A stretch of 21,463 nucleotides of DNA from Verrucomicrobiota bacterium (GCA_009908535.1 JAAAOD010000115.1:1-21463); one strand, 5' to 3'. Positions 7,273 through 14,845 are shown, counted from the first letter of the stretch. The notes: a model not told the origin generated them from the sequence alone. A program made the numbers and translations.

Positions 7273-9342
7273 ATGGCAGCAGCAGCAACAGCACGCCTCC
7301 TTCTTCTTGCGACGGCAGCGTGCGCCGCCAACGCAGGATCGGCGCAGGCGCATTTTTCCCTCGAAAACCGTTGGAAGGTAAGGGATTTTTACACGGCGGC
7401 TTATCCGGTGCCCGCGGGCCTGGAAATGGGATGGACCGGCAGTTACGCGGAAGGGAACGCGGGGAGGCTGTCCCGGGAATGGCTGGCGGCGGTGGAAACA
7501 AGGATCAACTTCTTTCGCTCGATGGCGGGGGTTCCGGCGGACGTGACGCTGACGGAAGCCCTGTCAGCGAGGGCGCAGGCGGCCGCGTTCCTCTTGAGCG
7601 TCAACTGGCAGCCGGATGAGGATCCTGAGGTGGACCCTCACCGTCCTCCCACGACATGGACCTTTTTCACGGACGAGGCGGCGGAAGCCACCGCGCGCAG
7701 CAATATTGGTTACGGCGTCCAGGGTCCGCGTGCGGTGACGGATTATATCAATGATTACGGACCGTCGAACCATTGGGTCGGGCACCGGCGCTGGCTGCTC
7801 TATCCGCAGACCCGGGAGATGGGGGCCGGCGACGCTCCCGGCGAAGGGAATTCCGGGTTCGGAACCACCAACGCAATTTATGTCATTGGAACACCCAACC
7901 AGCGCGAGGAACGGCCCCCGACAAGGGATGACTTCGTGGCATGGCCTCCTCCCGGTCACGTGCCGTCGGATCTCGTCTTCGCCCGTTGGTCGCTTTCCTA
8001 TCCGGGAGCGGATTTCTCGGCGGCGGAGGTCACGATGCGGGTGGAGGGAACACCGGTCGAGGTGGCAAAGGAGTCCCTCTCCCCCGCCTCCTCGCAGATT
8101 GGCGAGCCCACGCTTGTCTGGGTCCCTGAAGGCTTCGATCCCCGAACGAGCCATCCCTGGCCTACACCGGACGAAGATGAAACCGTCGCCATCACCGTCG
8201 CCAATGTTAAGGTCGGTTCGGCGACGCGTTCGTTTTCGTACGAGGTGACCGTTTTTGATCCCGCGCAACCGGGTCCGGGCGAGACGCCGACGGCTCTGGA
8301 GGGTCCCGAGGAACTGCTGACGGGCGAAGTGGGAAGCTTTTCGGTGACCTCGCGCCCGTGGGCGGAGGCCTCCGAGCTGCGCATCCTCCGCATGGGCGGA
8401 CCGCCTCCCTTTTACGGTGCGGAAGCTCTGCCGCTTCCTCTCGTCCGCTCCCTGAGCCCGGGGTACGAGCCGCGCCAAAGGGATCGCGTCGCCAACGGCG
8501 GCCATGCGTTCCATCTCGTCATGCCGCGTCCCGAAGACCAGATTCTCATGCTGCCAGGGGAGTATCTTGTCACCGGGCAGGTGCCAGCCCTCCTGCTGCA
8601 AAGTTCCCTCGGCTACGCGACCGAAAGCCAGGCCGCGGTCATCGAAGTCAATCCGTCCGGAACGGAGGGGGGCTGGAGGGAGGTCTGGCGTCAACGGGGT
8701 ACGAAGGAAGCCACCCAAAGCGACGGCTTCACCGGCATCCGGGCCGATCTTAGCGCGTACCGGGACCAGGTGGTGCTTCTTCGCCTCCGGTATACCAAGG
8801 AAACCGGAAACTACTACAACCAGACGGGCCCGGAATTCGGATGGGCCATTGACGATATTTCCCTCGAAGGATTACTCCCGATCGAGACCATCGAGGCGCA
8901 TCCGCTTGTCGGGGCGGGCCAACCCCACCGCCTGACCTTCTCCACCGCCGACCACCTGTATCTACAAGCCCGCGACATTGCCTTCGGCGGCGTTCCCCTC
9001 GCCTGGGGGCCGGTCCGGGAACTGCTTATCCGGAACTCCGATGGTCCTGTGGTACGCCCCGAGGAGTGGTCGGAGGACGGGGTTCTCGGATGGTTGAAAG
9101 GCGCCTCCAATCCGGCATGGGGTTACAGCCCTTTCATGGGCTGGGCCTACCTCGGTGCCTATCCGTGGATCTACCTCGGCAACCGATGGTACTTTGTCGT
9201 CGCGGGGAATGCGCGCGAGGCCTTGTGGCTGTACCGGCCGGACATCGGGTACGTCCTTGCCAACGCTGCCTATGAGGGCTGGTTTCAGCTGGCTCCCTAT
9301 GACAATTCACTGTGGAGCCGCTTTTCCATGTCCGACCCCTGA
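7273..9342 (+). CDS. Secreted CAP (SCP/PR1-like) domain protein with aromatic-rich C-terminal module
   Basis: 689 residues, with an AAGGAAG ribosome-binding site (7264-7270) just before the ATG. A Sec signal peptide spans residues 1-26 (hydrophobic core RLLLLATAACAANAGSA, probable cleavage after AQA). A CAP/SCP-like domain follows at about residues 65-200, with LAAVETRINFFRSMAGV and the SNHWVGHRRWLLYP block whose His residues (167, 171) match the CAP cavity region. Beta-rich segments of unknown family occupy about 215-460. A jelly-roll-like segment at about 475-535 contains LLRLRYTKETGNYYN and FGWAIDDISLEG. The last about 75 residues are rich in Trp and Tyr (GWAYLGAYPWIYLGNRWYF), a type of end module I associate with large exported verrucomicrobial proteins. 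Likely periplasmic, outer-membrane-attached or secreted; the substrate is unknown. It stands alone between divergent PEPCK and the M20 gene. Confidence 0.8.
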   Translation: MAAAATARLLLLATAACAANAGSAQAHFSLENRWKVRDFYTAAYPVPAGLEMGWTGSYAEGNAGRLSREWLAAVETRINFFRSMAGVPADVTLTEALSARAQAAAFLLSVNWQPDEDPEVDPHRPPTTWTFFTDEAAEATARSNIGYGVQGPRAVTDYINDYGPSNHWVGHRRWLLYPQTREMGAGDAPGEGNSGFGTTNAIYVIGTPNQREERPPTRDDFVAWPPPGHVPSDLVFARWSLSYPGADFSAAEVTMRVEGTPVEVAKESLSPASSQIGEPTLVWVPEGFDPRTSHPWPTPDEDETVAITVANVKVGSATRSFSYEVTVFDPAQPGPGETPTALEGPEELLTGEVGSFSVTSRPWAEASELRILRMGGPPPFYGAEALPLPLVRSLSPGYEPRQRDRVANGGHAFHLVMPRPEDQILMLPGEYLVTGQVPALLLQSSLGYATESQAAVIEVNPSGTEGGWREVWRQRGTKEATQSDGFTGIRADLSAYRDQVVLLRLRYTKETGNYYNQTGPEFGWAIDDISLEGLLPIETIEAHPLVGAGQPHRLTFSTADHLYLQARDIAFGGVPLAWGPVRELLIRNSDGPVVRPEEWSEDGVLGWLKGASNPAWGYSPFMGWAYLGAYPWIYLGNRWYFVVAGNAREALWLYRPDIGYVLANAAYEGWFQLAPYDNSLWSRFSMSDP

Positions 9343-9411
9343 TCCCGGAAACAGGGCGGTGGAAAATAAAAAAGCTGGCTCCCCGGCACGCGCAGCCGCT
9401 ACCGTTTCGGC

Positions 9412-10626
9412 ATGGCGGAATGGCAGGCCGGTTTTTCGCAAATCGACAAGAGCGTTGACCAATGTGCGGACGAGATCCGGGAGATGCGCCGTTACCTGCA
9501 CGCGCATCCGGAACCTTCCGGTGAGGAGTTCCGCACCTCCGCCTATCTTGTCGACCGCATCAGCGAGCTTCCGGGGGTGGAGTACCGGCTGGGTCCGGAA
9601 GGCCGGGGCCTGATCGTCGACTTCCCGCGGCCACGGGCCCGGCGCCGTCTTGCCTTCCGGGCCGACATCGACGCCCTCCGCCTCCAGGATGAAAAGACCG
9701 TCACCTACCGCTCGCGCGAGAGCAACCTCATGCATGCCTGCGGCCACGATGCCCACACCGCCATGGCCTGGGGGGCCTTGAAAACCCTCGCGCAAAACTG
9801 CGGCCTCTTTCCGGAGGACCTCGCCTTCCGCTGTCTTTTCCAACCGGCGGAGGAAACCGCCACGGGGGCACGCGAATTCATCGAAGCCAACGCGCTTGAG
9901 AACGTGGAGGCGATCCTTGCGCTGCATGTCGACCCCACCCTGCACGCCGGCCAGATCGGCTGGCGACATGGGCCGCTGACAGCCTGCGCGGAGGAATTCG
10001 ACATCCTCCTCGAGGGAGTTGGCGGTCACGGGGCAAGACCCCACACCACGCGGGATCCCATCGCCGCTGCCGCCCAGCTGGTCCAGGCCGCCTATGCGCA
10101 AATCCCGCGCGGCGGCGACGCCCGCGTGCCGCTCGTCCTCTCCTTCGGCGTCATTCAGGGCGGCATCAACCCGAATGTCATTCCGGAGTCCGTGCAGTTG
10201 CGCGGAACGATCCGCTGTCCCGATGCCGCCGAAGCGAAGCGAGCCCGCCAGCAGCTGCGGGAAATTACCGACGCTACTGCGCAGGCCTGTCAGGTGCACG
10301 CCCATTTTTCCATCGCCTACTCGGTGCCGCCGGTCACCAACGATCCCCTCCTTACCGACCGCTGCACCGCCTCCATGGAAAGTCTCCTCGGCCCCGGCGG
10401 CCTTGTCCGCATCGAGCTTCCGAGCATGGGCGGCGAGGACTTCGCGTGGTATCTCCGCCATTGCCCCGGTTGCCTGCTCCGGCTCGGGGTCGGCACCCCC
10501 CTGCAGCCGGTGCACCACCTGCATTCCCCAAAGTTCGATATCAATGAGGCGGCTCTGCCCTTCGGCGCCAAAGCCCTCGCCCGTTCCCTTTATGCCCTCG
10601 CATGGAGCGAGACTCCCACGACCTGA
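9412..10626 (+). CDS. M20 family metallo-amidohydrolase (hippurate hydrolase/IAA-amino acid hydrolase-like)
   Basis: 404 residues, the usual length for the M20D amidohydrolases that cleave N-acyl amino acids or small peptides with two divalent metals. Metal ligands and catalytic residues can be placed: MHACGHDAHT (Cys110, His112), PAEET (Glu147 base, Glu148 ligand), ALHVDP (His172) and HHLHSPKF (His371). RADIDALRL and the dimerisation-domain motif GVGGHGARPHTTRDPI are also typical, as is MGGEDFAWYL near the C-terminus. There is no signal peptide, so it is cytosolic. The ATG at 9412 gives the family N-terminus. The YbdK-type ligase gene begins 24 bp downstream on the same strand, so the two are probably cotranscribed. 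The specific substrate cannot be read from sequence. Confidence 0.9.
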   Translation: MAEWQAGFSQIDKSVDQCADEIREMRRYLHAHPEPSGEEFRTSAYLVDRISELPGVEYRLGPEGRGLIVDFPRPRARRRLAFRADIDALRLQDEKTVTYRSRESNLMHACGHDAHTAMAWGALKTLAQNCGLFPEDLAFRCLFQPAEETATGAREFIEANALENVEAILALHVDPTLHAGQIGWRHGPLTACAEEFDILLEGVGGHGARPHTTRDPIAAAAQLVQAAYAQIPRGGDARVPLVLSFGVIQGGINPNVIPESVQLRGTIRCPDAAEAKRARQQLREITDATAQACQVHAHFSIAYSVPPVTNDPLLTDRCTASMESLLGPGGLVRIELPSMGGEDFAWYLRHCPGCLLRLGVGTPLQPVHHLHSPKFDINEAALPFGAKALARSLYALAWSETPTT

Positions 10627-10650
10627 GCACCCCAAGCCCTTTCCGACTGC

Positions 10651-11799
10651 ATGCCGATTCCTCCCTTCCCCCACCCTGACCGCGAACGCGAGGCCTATCT
10701 CCACTTCAAAAGCAATTCAACCCCCACGCTCGGGGTGGAGCTGGAGCTGCAACTCGTCGACGCAAAAAAGTTTGGCCTGAAAAGTGCGATTCTCGATATC
10801 CTCGAGGAGGTCGGCGGGGAACAGGCGTGGATCAAGCCGGAGCTGATGCAGAGCTACGTCGAGATCAACACCGGCGTGTGCAGCAGTGTCGACGAAGTCC
10901 GCGAGGACCTTACGCGCAAGCTCGACCGCCTTTACGCCGCCGCGCGGAAGCACGGGACAGGGGTCCTCTGGGCGGGCTCGCACCCCTTCTCCACCTGGAT
11001 GGACCAGGAGATCACGCCGAAGGAACGCTACCTGAAGCTGGTGGAACTGATGCAGGACACCGCGCGGCGCATCGTCACTTTCGGGATGCATGTCCATGTC
11101 GGCGTGGATTCGGGTGACAAGGCGGTCATGGTGGTCGACCGCCTCATGCGCTACCTCTCCACCCTGCTCGCCCTCTCCGTGAACAGCCCCTTCTGGGTGG
11201 GACGGAAGACTGGACTCCAATCGCAGCGGATCAAGATCATGGAACAGCTGCCGGCCGCCGGATCGCCCCCCTTTCTGCGCAACTACAGCGAGTATTGCTG
11301 GGTCGTGAACCAGTCACTGCAAAGCGGCTTCCTCAACAGCATTCAGGAAATCTGGTGGGATGTCCGCCCGCATCCGCGCTTCGGCACGGTGGAGGTCCGG
11401 ATATGCGACCTGCCGCAGAACCTCGAGGACACCCTCGCCCTTGTCGCGCTCACGCAGTGCCTTGTCTGCGCCCTCGGCGACCAGATCGAGGAGGGCGTCT
11501 ATCAATACGACATCCACCCCATCGTTGTACGGCAAAACAAGTGGAAGGCCGCCCGCTACGGACTGCAGGCGGAACTGATCGACCCCGTCACCCATTCCAC
11601 CATTCCTGTGCGGGATATGGTGTTTTTCCTCTACGAGAAGCTGAAACCCTACGCGGAGCGGCTCCACTGCACGCAGGCCCTCAACCATGTCATCTCCATG
11701 GTCAACGCCCCTTCCGGCGCGGAGCGTCAACTGGCCTTGTATGAGGAATCCGGGTACGACCTGGCCGCCGTGGTGCGTGAGCTAACGGTCTTCAGGTAA
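10651..11799 (+). CDS. Carboxylate-amine ligase, YbdK / GCS2 family
   Basis: 382 residues of the glutamate-cysteine ligase type 2 family (YbdK-like), ATP-dependent enzymes that join a carboxylate to an amine; E. coli YbdK shows only weak glutamate-cysteine ligase activity, so the physiological substrate is open. Motifs: TLGVELELQLVD at the N-terminus, ELMQSYVEINTGVC, GMHVHVGVDSGDKA with the His pair, and GTVEVRICDLPQ. The length is normal for the family. It directly follows the M20 amidohydrolase, and pairing of an amide-forming with an amide-hydrolysing enzyme hints at one N-acyl or gamma-glutamyl metabolite, but this is inference. The stop lies 53 bp before the AP2 gene start. Confidence 0.88.
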   Translation: MPIPPFPHPDREREAYLHFKSNSTPTLGVELELQLVDAKKFGLKSAILDILEEVGGEQAWIKPELMQSYVEINTGVCSSVDEVREDLTRKLDRLYAAARKHGTGVLWAGSHPFSTWMDQEITPKERYLKLVELMQDTARRIVTFGMHVHVGVDSGDKAVMVVDRLMRYLSTLLALSVNSPFWVGRKTGLQSQRIKIMEQLPAAGSPPFLRNYSEYCWVVNQSLQSGFLNSIQEIWWDVRPHPRFGTVEVRICDLPQNLEDTLALVALTQCLVCALGDQIEEGVYQYDIHPIVVRQNKWKAARYGLQAELIDPVTHSTIPVRDMVFFLYEKLKPYAERLHCTQALNHVISMVNAPSGAERQLALYEESGYDLAAVVRELTVFR

Positions 11800-11852
11800 G
11801 ATTTTTATTGCCTGCCGCGCGTTCGTCCCCTTATCTCTTCCAACACTTGGCT

Positions 11853-12347
11853 ATGGGTTCGGAACCATCTTCTGCAAGAGAGAAAGGAATCAGCCGCATT
11901 GATGCGAATTCCACGCATGGCTGGTTTGTGCGCGGCTACCGCAACGGAAAGACCTTTTCCCGCCTCTTCAGTGATCGCAAATGCGGTGGCCGGGAGGCGG
12001 CCCTGGAGGCGGCGCGGGCCTTCCGCGACCGGCTCCACGACGAGCTGGAACAGACGCCCAGGGAACCGCGCGCGCGGCGGGTCGTCTACCGCGACAGCCG
12101 CAATTCCACGGGCGTCCTCGGCGTCTGCCGGACGACAAAAAAGGGAGCCAAGGGGCGCCTCAGCGACTGCTACTCGGTCTCATGGCGCCCCGAACCGGGC
12201 GTGCAGCGTTGCACCTCCTTTTCGATCCGGAAGTACGGCGAGAAGAAGGCCTTCCAGCTGGCGGTGGCGCACCGCCGCAAGATGCTCAAGCAGATCTACG
12301 GGCAGAAGATCCTCCGCCTGATGCGGGAGGACCAGCCGAGCCTGTAG
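11853..12347 (+). CDS. Tandem AP2/ERF-like domain protein
   Basis: 164 residues, strongly basic. It carries two AP2-like domains: residues about 11-62 (KGISRIDANSTHGWFVRGYR, then a K-x-FSRLFSDRKCGG-type strand turn and an ALEAARAFRDRL helix), and about 83-152 (STGVLGVCRTTKKG, YSVSWRPEPGVQRCTSFSIR, KYGEKKAFQLAVAHRRKM). AP2 is a three-stranded DNA-binding fold best known in plants but also found in bacteria, often with homing endonucleases or as stand-alone proteins; no endonuclease domain is present here. The ATG at 11853 is chosen over an in-frame TTG at 11808, because the 15 extra residues do not resemble the family and would begin right behind the ligase stop. It probably acts as a DNA-binding protein; targets are unknown. 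The repeat-rich gap immediately downstream is a candidate binding region. Confidence 0.82.
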   Translation: MGSEPSSAREKGISRIDANSTHGWFVRGYRNGKTFSRLFSDRKCGGREAALEAARAFRDRLHDELEQTPREPRARRVVYRDSRNSTGVLGVCRTTKKGAKGRLSDCYSVSWRPEPGVQRCTSFSIRKYGEKKAFQLAVAHRRKMLKQIYGQKILRLMREDQPSL

Positions 12348-12386
12348 CGGGGAATTATTACTCCGCCGATCAATTAGTTTATACAC

Positions 12387-12460
12387 CGGGTCTCAGGATC
12401 GCTTTCGGGATCGGGTCTCGGACCCTTCCTTCCAGTTCAAAAATCGCCTGCCGAGACCCG
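12387..12460. repeat. CGGGTCTC cluster: direct repeat plus 10-bp inverted repeat
   Basis: CGGGTCTC occurs at 12387-12394 and again at 12412-12419. The second copy extends to CGGGTCTCGG (12412-12421), which has an exact inverted match CCGAGACCCG at 12451-12460, 29 bp away. GGATCG is also repeated between the first two copies (12396-12401 and 12408-12413), and the 8-bp palindrome CGCTAGCG follows at 12459-12466. The arrangement could be a long-loop RNA stem downstream of the AP2 gene or a multi-site protein-binding region. Confidence 0.6.
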
Positions 12461-12664
12461 CTAGCGATTTCGAGCATGGCAACGATATGCAGGGCGGAAA
12501 TTAACGTGGCTGTGGGGGGCGAAGGGCCGTCACCGTATCGGGTATATGGCGACTAATCTCTTTGACGGTCCACCGCAGCAACAACAGCTCCGGACCCTCA
12601 AGACCCTCTCGATTCGGATTTTCATAAGTCCCCCCCGGCCTCTCATAAGCGGGTAGTCGAAGGC

Positions 12665-12719
12665 GTGAGAGTTTGGCCCGTCGCCCCAAAGAAGTAGCCG
12701 AAATTGTGAGACTTTGGCC
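12665..12719 (+). repeat. 14-bp imperfect direct repeat pair
   Basis: GTGAGAGTTTGGCC at 12665-12678 and GTGAGACTTTGGCC at 12706-12719 differ at one base and are spaced 41 bp start to start, about four helical turns. They lie just beyond the polyphosphate glucokinase stop. Their role is unknown. Confidence 0.5.
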
Positions 12720-12735
12720 GCGGCTCACGTCGGAC

Positions 12736-13503
12736 TCAGGGCAACTCAGCGGTCCCGGCGGCAAGGTCGGAGGCGGCGATGGCGGCGCCGATGATGCCGG
12801 CGCGATTGCCGAAGCGGGCGAAGACGAGGGGCAGTTCCTTCCGCAGGTAAGCCTCGAACTTCTCCGGCTTCTTCACCCCTCCGCCACCGAGAATGATGAG
12901 ATCGGGCGACAGGAGCCGATCGAGATAGGCGAGGAAGAGATCGAAGCGTTTGCCCCAGCGTTTCCATGACATCTCGGTCTTTTTACGGGCGTGCTCGGAG
13001 ACATACTCCTCGGCGTCGCCCCCCTTGAATTCGACGTGCCCGAGCTCGAGATTGGGCAAGAGGTGTCCGTTGCGAAAGAGAACGGTGCCGATACCGGTCC
13101 CGATGGTGAGCAGAAGCACCGTGCCGCGCTCGGCGTAGGGGGTCCCCGCCCCGAGGCGGATTTCGGCGAAGCCAGCGGCGTCGGCATCGTTGAAAAGGCA
13201 GACCGGATCGCCGCAGGCGTTTTCAAGGTCCTTCGCGAGGGCAACCCCAACAAGCCGGTCATCGAGATTGGCGGAAGTACGGATGGTCTGGCCGCGGATG
13301 ACCCCGGGAAAACCGATACCGATGGGTCCGGCCTCCCAGCTCAGTCTCTTTCGGAAATCAAGGAGGGTCCCGAGCATGGCCTCGGGCGGCATTCCGCGAG
13401 GGGTGGGAATACGCACGCGGTCGCTGAGAAAGGCACCGGTGGCGGTGTCCACGATGGCTCCCTTGATCCCGCTTCCGCCGACGTCGATGCCGAGGGCTTT
13501 CAT
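12736..13503 (-). CDS. ppgK: Polyphosphate glucokinase (ROK family)
   Basis: 255 residues of the ROK kinase family, closest by motif to PPGK, which phosphorylates glucose with inorganic polyphosphate (and often ATP). Motifs: GIDVGGSGIKGAIVD (phosphate-binding loop), GIGFPGVIRG, FNDADAAGFAE (catalytic Asp), LTIGTGIGTVLF, LELGHVEFKG and LIILGGGGVKKPEKF. The ELGH-E and GGG-x-KK-x-x-KF pieces are typical for PPGK and differ from the CXCGXXGC zinc motif of ordinary ROK sugar kinases, which is absent. The ATG at 13503 is chosen because the family begins at MKALGIDVGG; a longer frame exists to 13566 but adds an unlike N-terminus. It is transcribed divergently from the LysE-type gene, with 71 bp between starts. 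Confidence 0.88.
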   Translation of the reverse strand: MKALGIDVGGSGIKGAIVDTATGAFLSDRVRIPTPRGMPPEAMLGTLLDFRKRLSWEAGPIGIGFPGVIRGQTIRTSANLDDRLVGVALAKDLENACGDPVCLFNDADAAGFAEIRLGAGTPYAERGTVLLLTIGTGIGTVLFRNGHLLPNLELGHVEFKGGDAEEYVSEHARKKTEMSWKRWGKRFDLFLAYLDRLLSPDLIILGGGGVKKPEKFEAYLRKELPLVFARFGNRAGIIGAAIAASDLAAGTAELP

Positions 13504-13574
13504 CGAGGCCCAAGTGAGCGGGTTTCGGCTTTGATTCCAAGGATTTCTTTGCAGGATCATCGGCAATTCCGGAA

Positions 13575-14198
13575 ATGGAACTGCTCCTCACCGTCGCGAC
13601 CGTTCATCTTCTCGCCTGTCTCTCCCCGGGGCCGGACATCCTGCTCGTGGTGCGGACCGCTCTGCGGCATGGACGCATGGCGGCGATCCGCACCACCCTC
13701 GGCATTCTCAGCGGCGTAAGCGTCCATATCGGATTCGGCCTTGCCGGGATCTCCTATCTCATCGCGCAATCGGAGAAGCTGAAAGCCCTCCTCGCTCTCG
13801 CGGGAGGCGCCTATCTGCTCTATCTCGGCATCGCCGGATGGCTGGCCAGCCGATCAACGTCGGGAAGGATGAGCCAGCTACCGCCGGGAAGCGAACCCAG
13901 TTTCCGGCAGGGACTGCTCGTCAATCTTCTCAACGTGAAGGCGCTGCTCTTTTTCCTGAGCCTGTTCTCGGTCCTCCTCGGTCCGGAAATTCCGCTGGGA
14001 ACGAAGATCCTCGCCGGGGGCACCATGATCGGCGTGCAGTTGATCGCGTTTTCCACGGTGGCCATTCTCGCGGACCGTCCGGGTTTCCGCACGGCATGGC
14101 CGAAACTCCAAAACTGGCTGGATGCGGGCATTTCCCTCGTTTTCCTGATCATTGGCTTATGGATCTGGATCTCCACCATCGCTTCCCTCGCGGCCTGA
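13575..14198 (+). CDS. LysE/RhtB family amino acid exporter
   Basis: 207 residues with about six hydrophobic segments. The N-terminal VHLLACLSPGPDILLVVRTALRHG is the LysE/RhtB signature, with the conserved SPGPD. The second half contains SFRQGLLVNLLNVKALLFFLSLF, where the family's Asn-Pro-Lys becomes Asn-Val-Lys. Members export amino acids or homoserine lactone-like compounds across the inner membrane; the substrate here is unknown. The gene start is 71 bp from the divergent ppgK start. Its end overlaps the start of the TrpF-like gene by 40 bp, which suggests coupled expression. Confidence 0.88.
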   Translation: MELLLTVATVHLLACLSPGPDILLVVRTALRHGRMAAIRTTLGILSGVSVHIGFGLAGISYLIAQSEKLKALLALAGGAYLLYLGIAGWLASRSTSGRMSQLPPGSEPSFRQGLLVNLLNVKALLFFLSLFSVLLGPEIPLGTKILAGGTMIGVQLIAFSTVAILADRPGFRTAWPKLQNWLDAGISLVFLIIGLWIWISTIASLAA

Positions 14199-14845
14199 TC
14201 CAGGTCGCCGGCGTCCGGGACGAGAATGAAGCCCGGATGCTGCTCGCGGAAGACGTGGATCTCCTCGGCCTGCCGCTGCACCTGCCCGTGCACGAACCCG
14301 ACCTTGAACCGGCGGCCGCGGGGTGGCTGAGCGGGAAATTTCCCGGCCGCTGTTGCCTCATCACCTACCTTGCCGATGCCGGGGAACTCGCGAGGGCGGC
14401 GGACGAGCTGGCCGTCGACTGGCTGCAACTGCACGGGGACATCGAAGCACGGGAAATCGCGGCTCTGCGCGCGGCCCGTCCCCGCCTGCAGCTGATCAAG
14501 AGCCTCGTCATCGGGCGGGAACCCATCGAGGTGCTCTTGCGCAAGGCGCGGACATGGGCGCCGCATATCGAGGCCTTCATCACCGATACCTTCGATCCGG
14601 AAAGCGGGGCGGAAGGGGCGACCGGAAAATGCCACGACTGGGAAGCGAGCCGCCGCCTCCGTGCTTCGCTGCATCGACCGCTCCTCCTTGCGGGCGGGCT
14701 CGGTCCGGATAATGTTCCCTCCGCGTTGCGCTGGGTCCGTCCTGCCGGCGCCGACAGCCATACCGGGCTGGAGGATGCAAACGGGGCCAAGGACCGTGAC
14801 AAAGTGCGGCGTTTCGTGAAAGCCGTCCGGACCCACTTTTCCTGA
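14159..14845 (+). CDS. Phosphoribosylanthranilate isomerase-like (TrpF fold) protein lacking the catalytic Cys
   Basis: 228 residues that read as a TrpF-type beta/alpha barrel: VDWLQLHGDIEAREI, AFITDTFDPESGAEGATGKC followed by HDW, LLAGGLGPDNVPSAL and GADSHTGLEDANGAKDRDKV align with the canonical LQLHG, D-T...GGTGK-x-x-DW, AGGL-x-P-x-NV and GVD-SSGVE-x-x-G-x-KD. The N-terminal canonical KICG, which carries the general-base Cys, reads Q15-V-A17-G here, so the Cys is Ala, and the substrate-binding Arg of the SPR motif is not visible. The general-acid Asp (Asp143 in TDT) is kept. The start ATG at 14159 overlaps the LysE-type gene; the stop overlaps the next ATG (TGATG). It is probably a TrpF paralogue with altered or lost activity, and no other trp gene is near. 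Confidence 0.75.
   Translation: MDLDLHHRFPRGLIQVAGVRDENEARMLLAEDVDLLGLPLHLPVHEPDLEPAAAGWLSGKFPGRCCLITYLADAGELARAADELAVDWLQLHGDIEAREIAALRAARPRLQLIKSLVIGREPIEVLLRKARTWAPHIEAFITDTFDPESGAEGATGKCHDWEASRRLRASLHRPLLLAGGLGPDNVPSALRWVRPAGADSHTGLEDANGAKDRDKVRRFVKAVRTHFS

Larger units (their letters stand above)
12348..12735. other. 388-bp intergenic region without supportable gene; repeat-bearing
   Basis: The gap lies between the stop of the AP2 gene (plus) and the stop of the polyphosphate glucokinase gene (minus), so both genes end here and no promoter is needed for either. Open frames crossing it (for example minus strand 12764-12501) look like no family I know. It contains a 10-bp perfect inverted repeat, direct CGGGTCTC copies, TCATAAG copies (12622-12628, 12643-12649) and a 13/14 direct repeat (12665-12678, 12706-12719), listed separately. 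Its unusual length for this compact window suggests a non-coding RNA, a mobile-element remnant or a decayed gene; I cannot decide which. Confidence 0.5.

Noticed and set aside
11808..11852. In-frame TTG start giving 15 more residues to the AP2 protein
   Set aside because: The added residues do not resemble the family and would begin only 8 bp after the ligase stop; the ATG at 11853 places the first AP2 domain near the N-terminus as usual.
12501..12764. 87-residue minus-strand open frame spanning the intergenic region and the ppgK end
   Set aside because: No recognisable family, composition unlike the neighbours, no ribosome-binding site, and it overlaps the end of ppgK in another frame.
12673..12969. 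98-residue plus-strand open frame starting RRPKEVAEIVRLWPRL
   Set aside because: Looks superficially protein-like at the N-terminus but soon becomes the antisense of ppgK; starts with TTG and has no ribosome-binding site.
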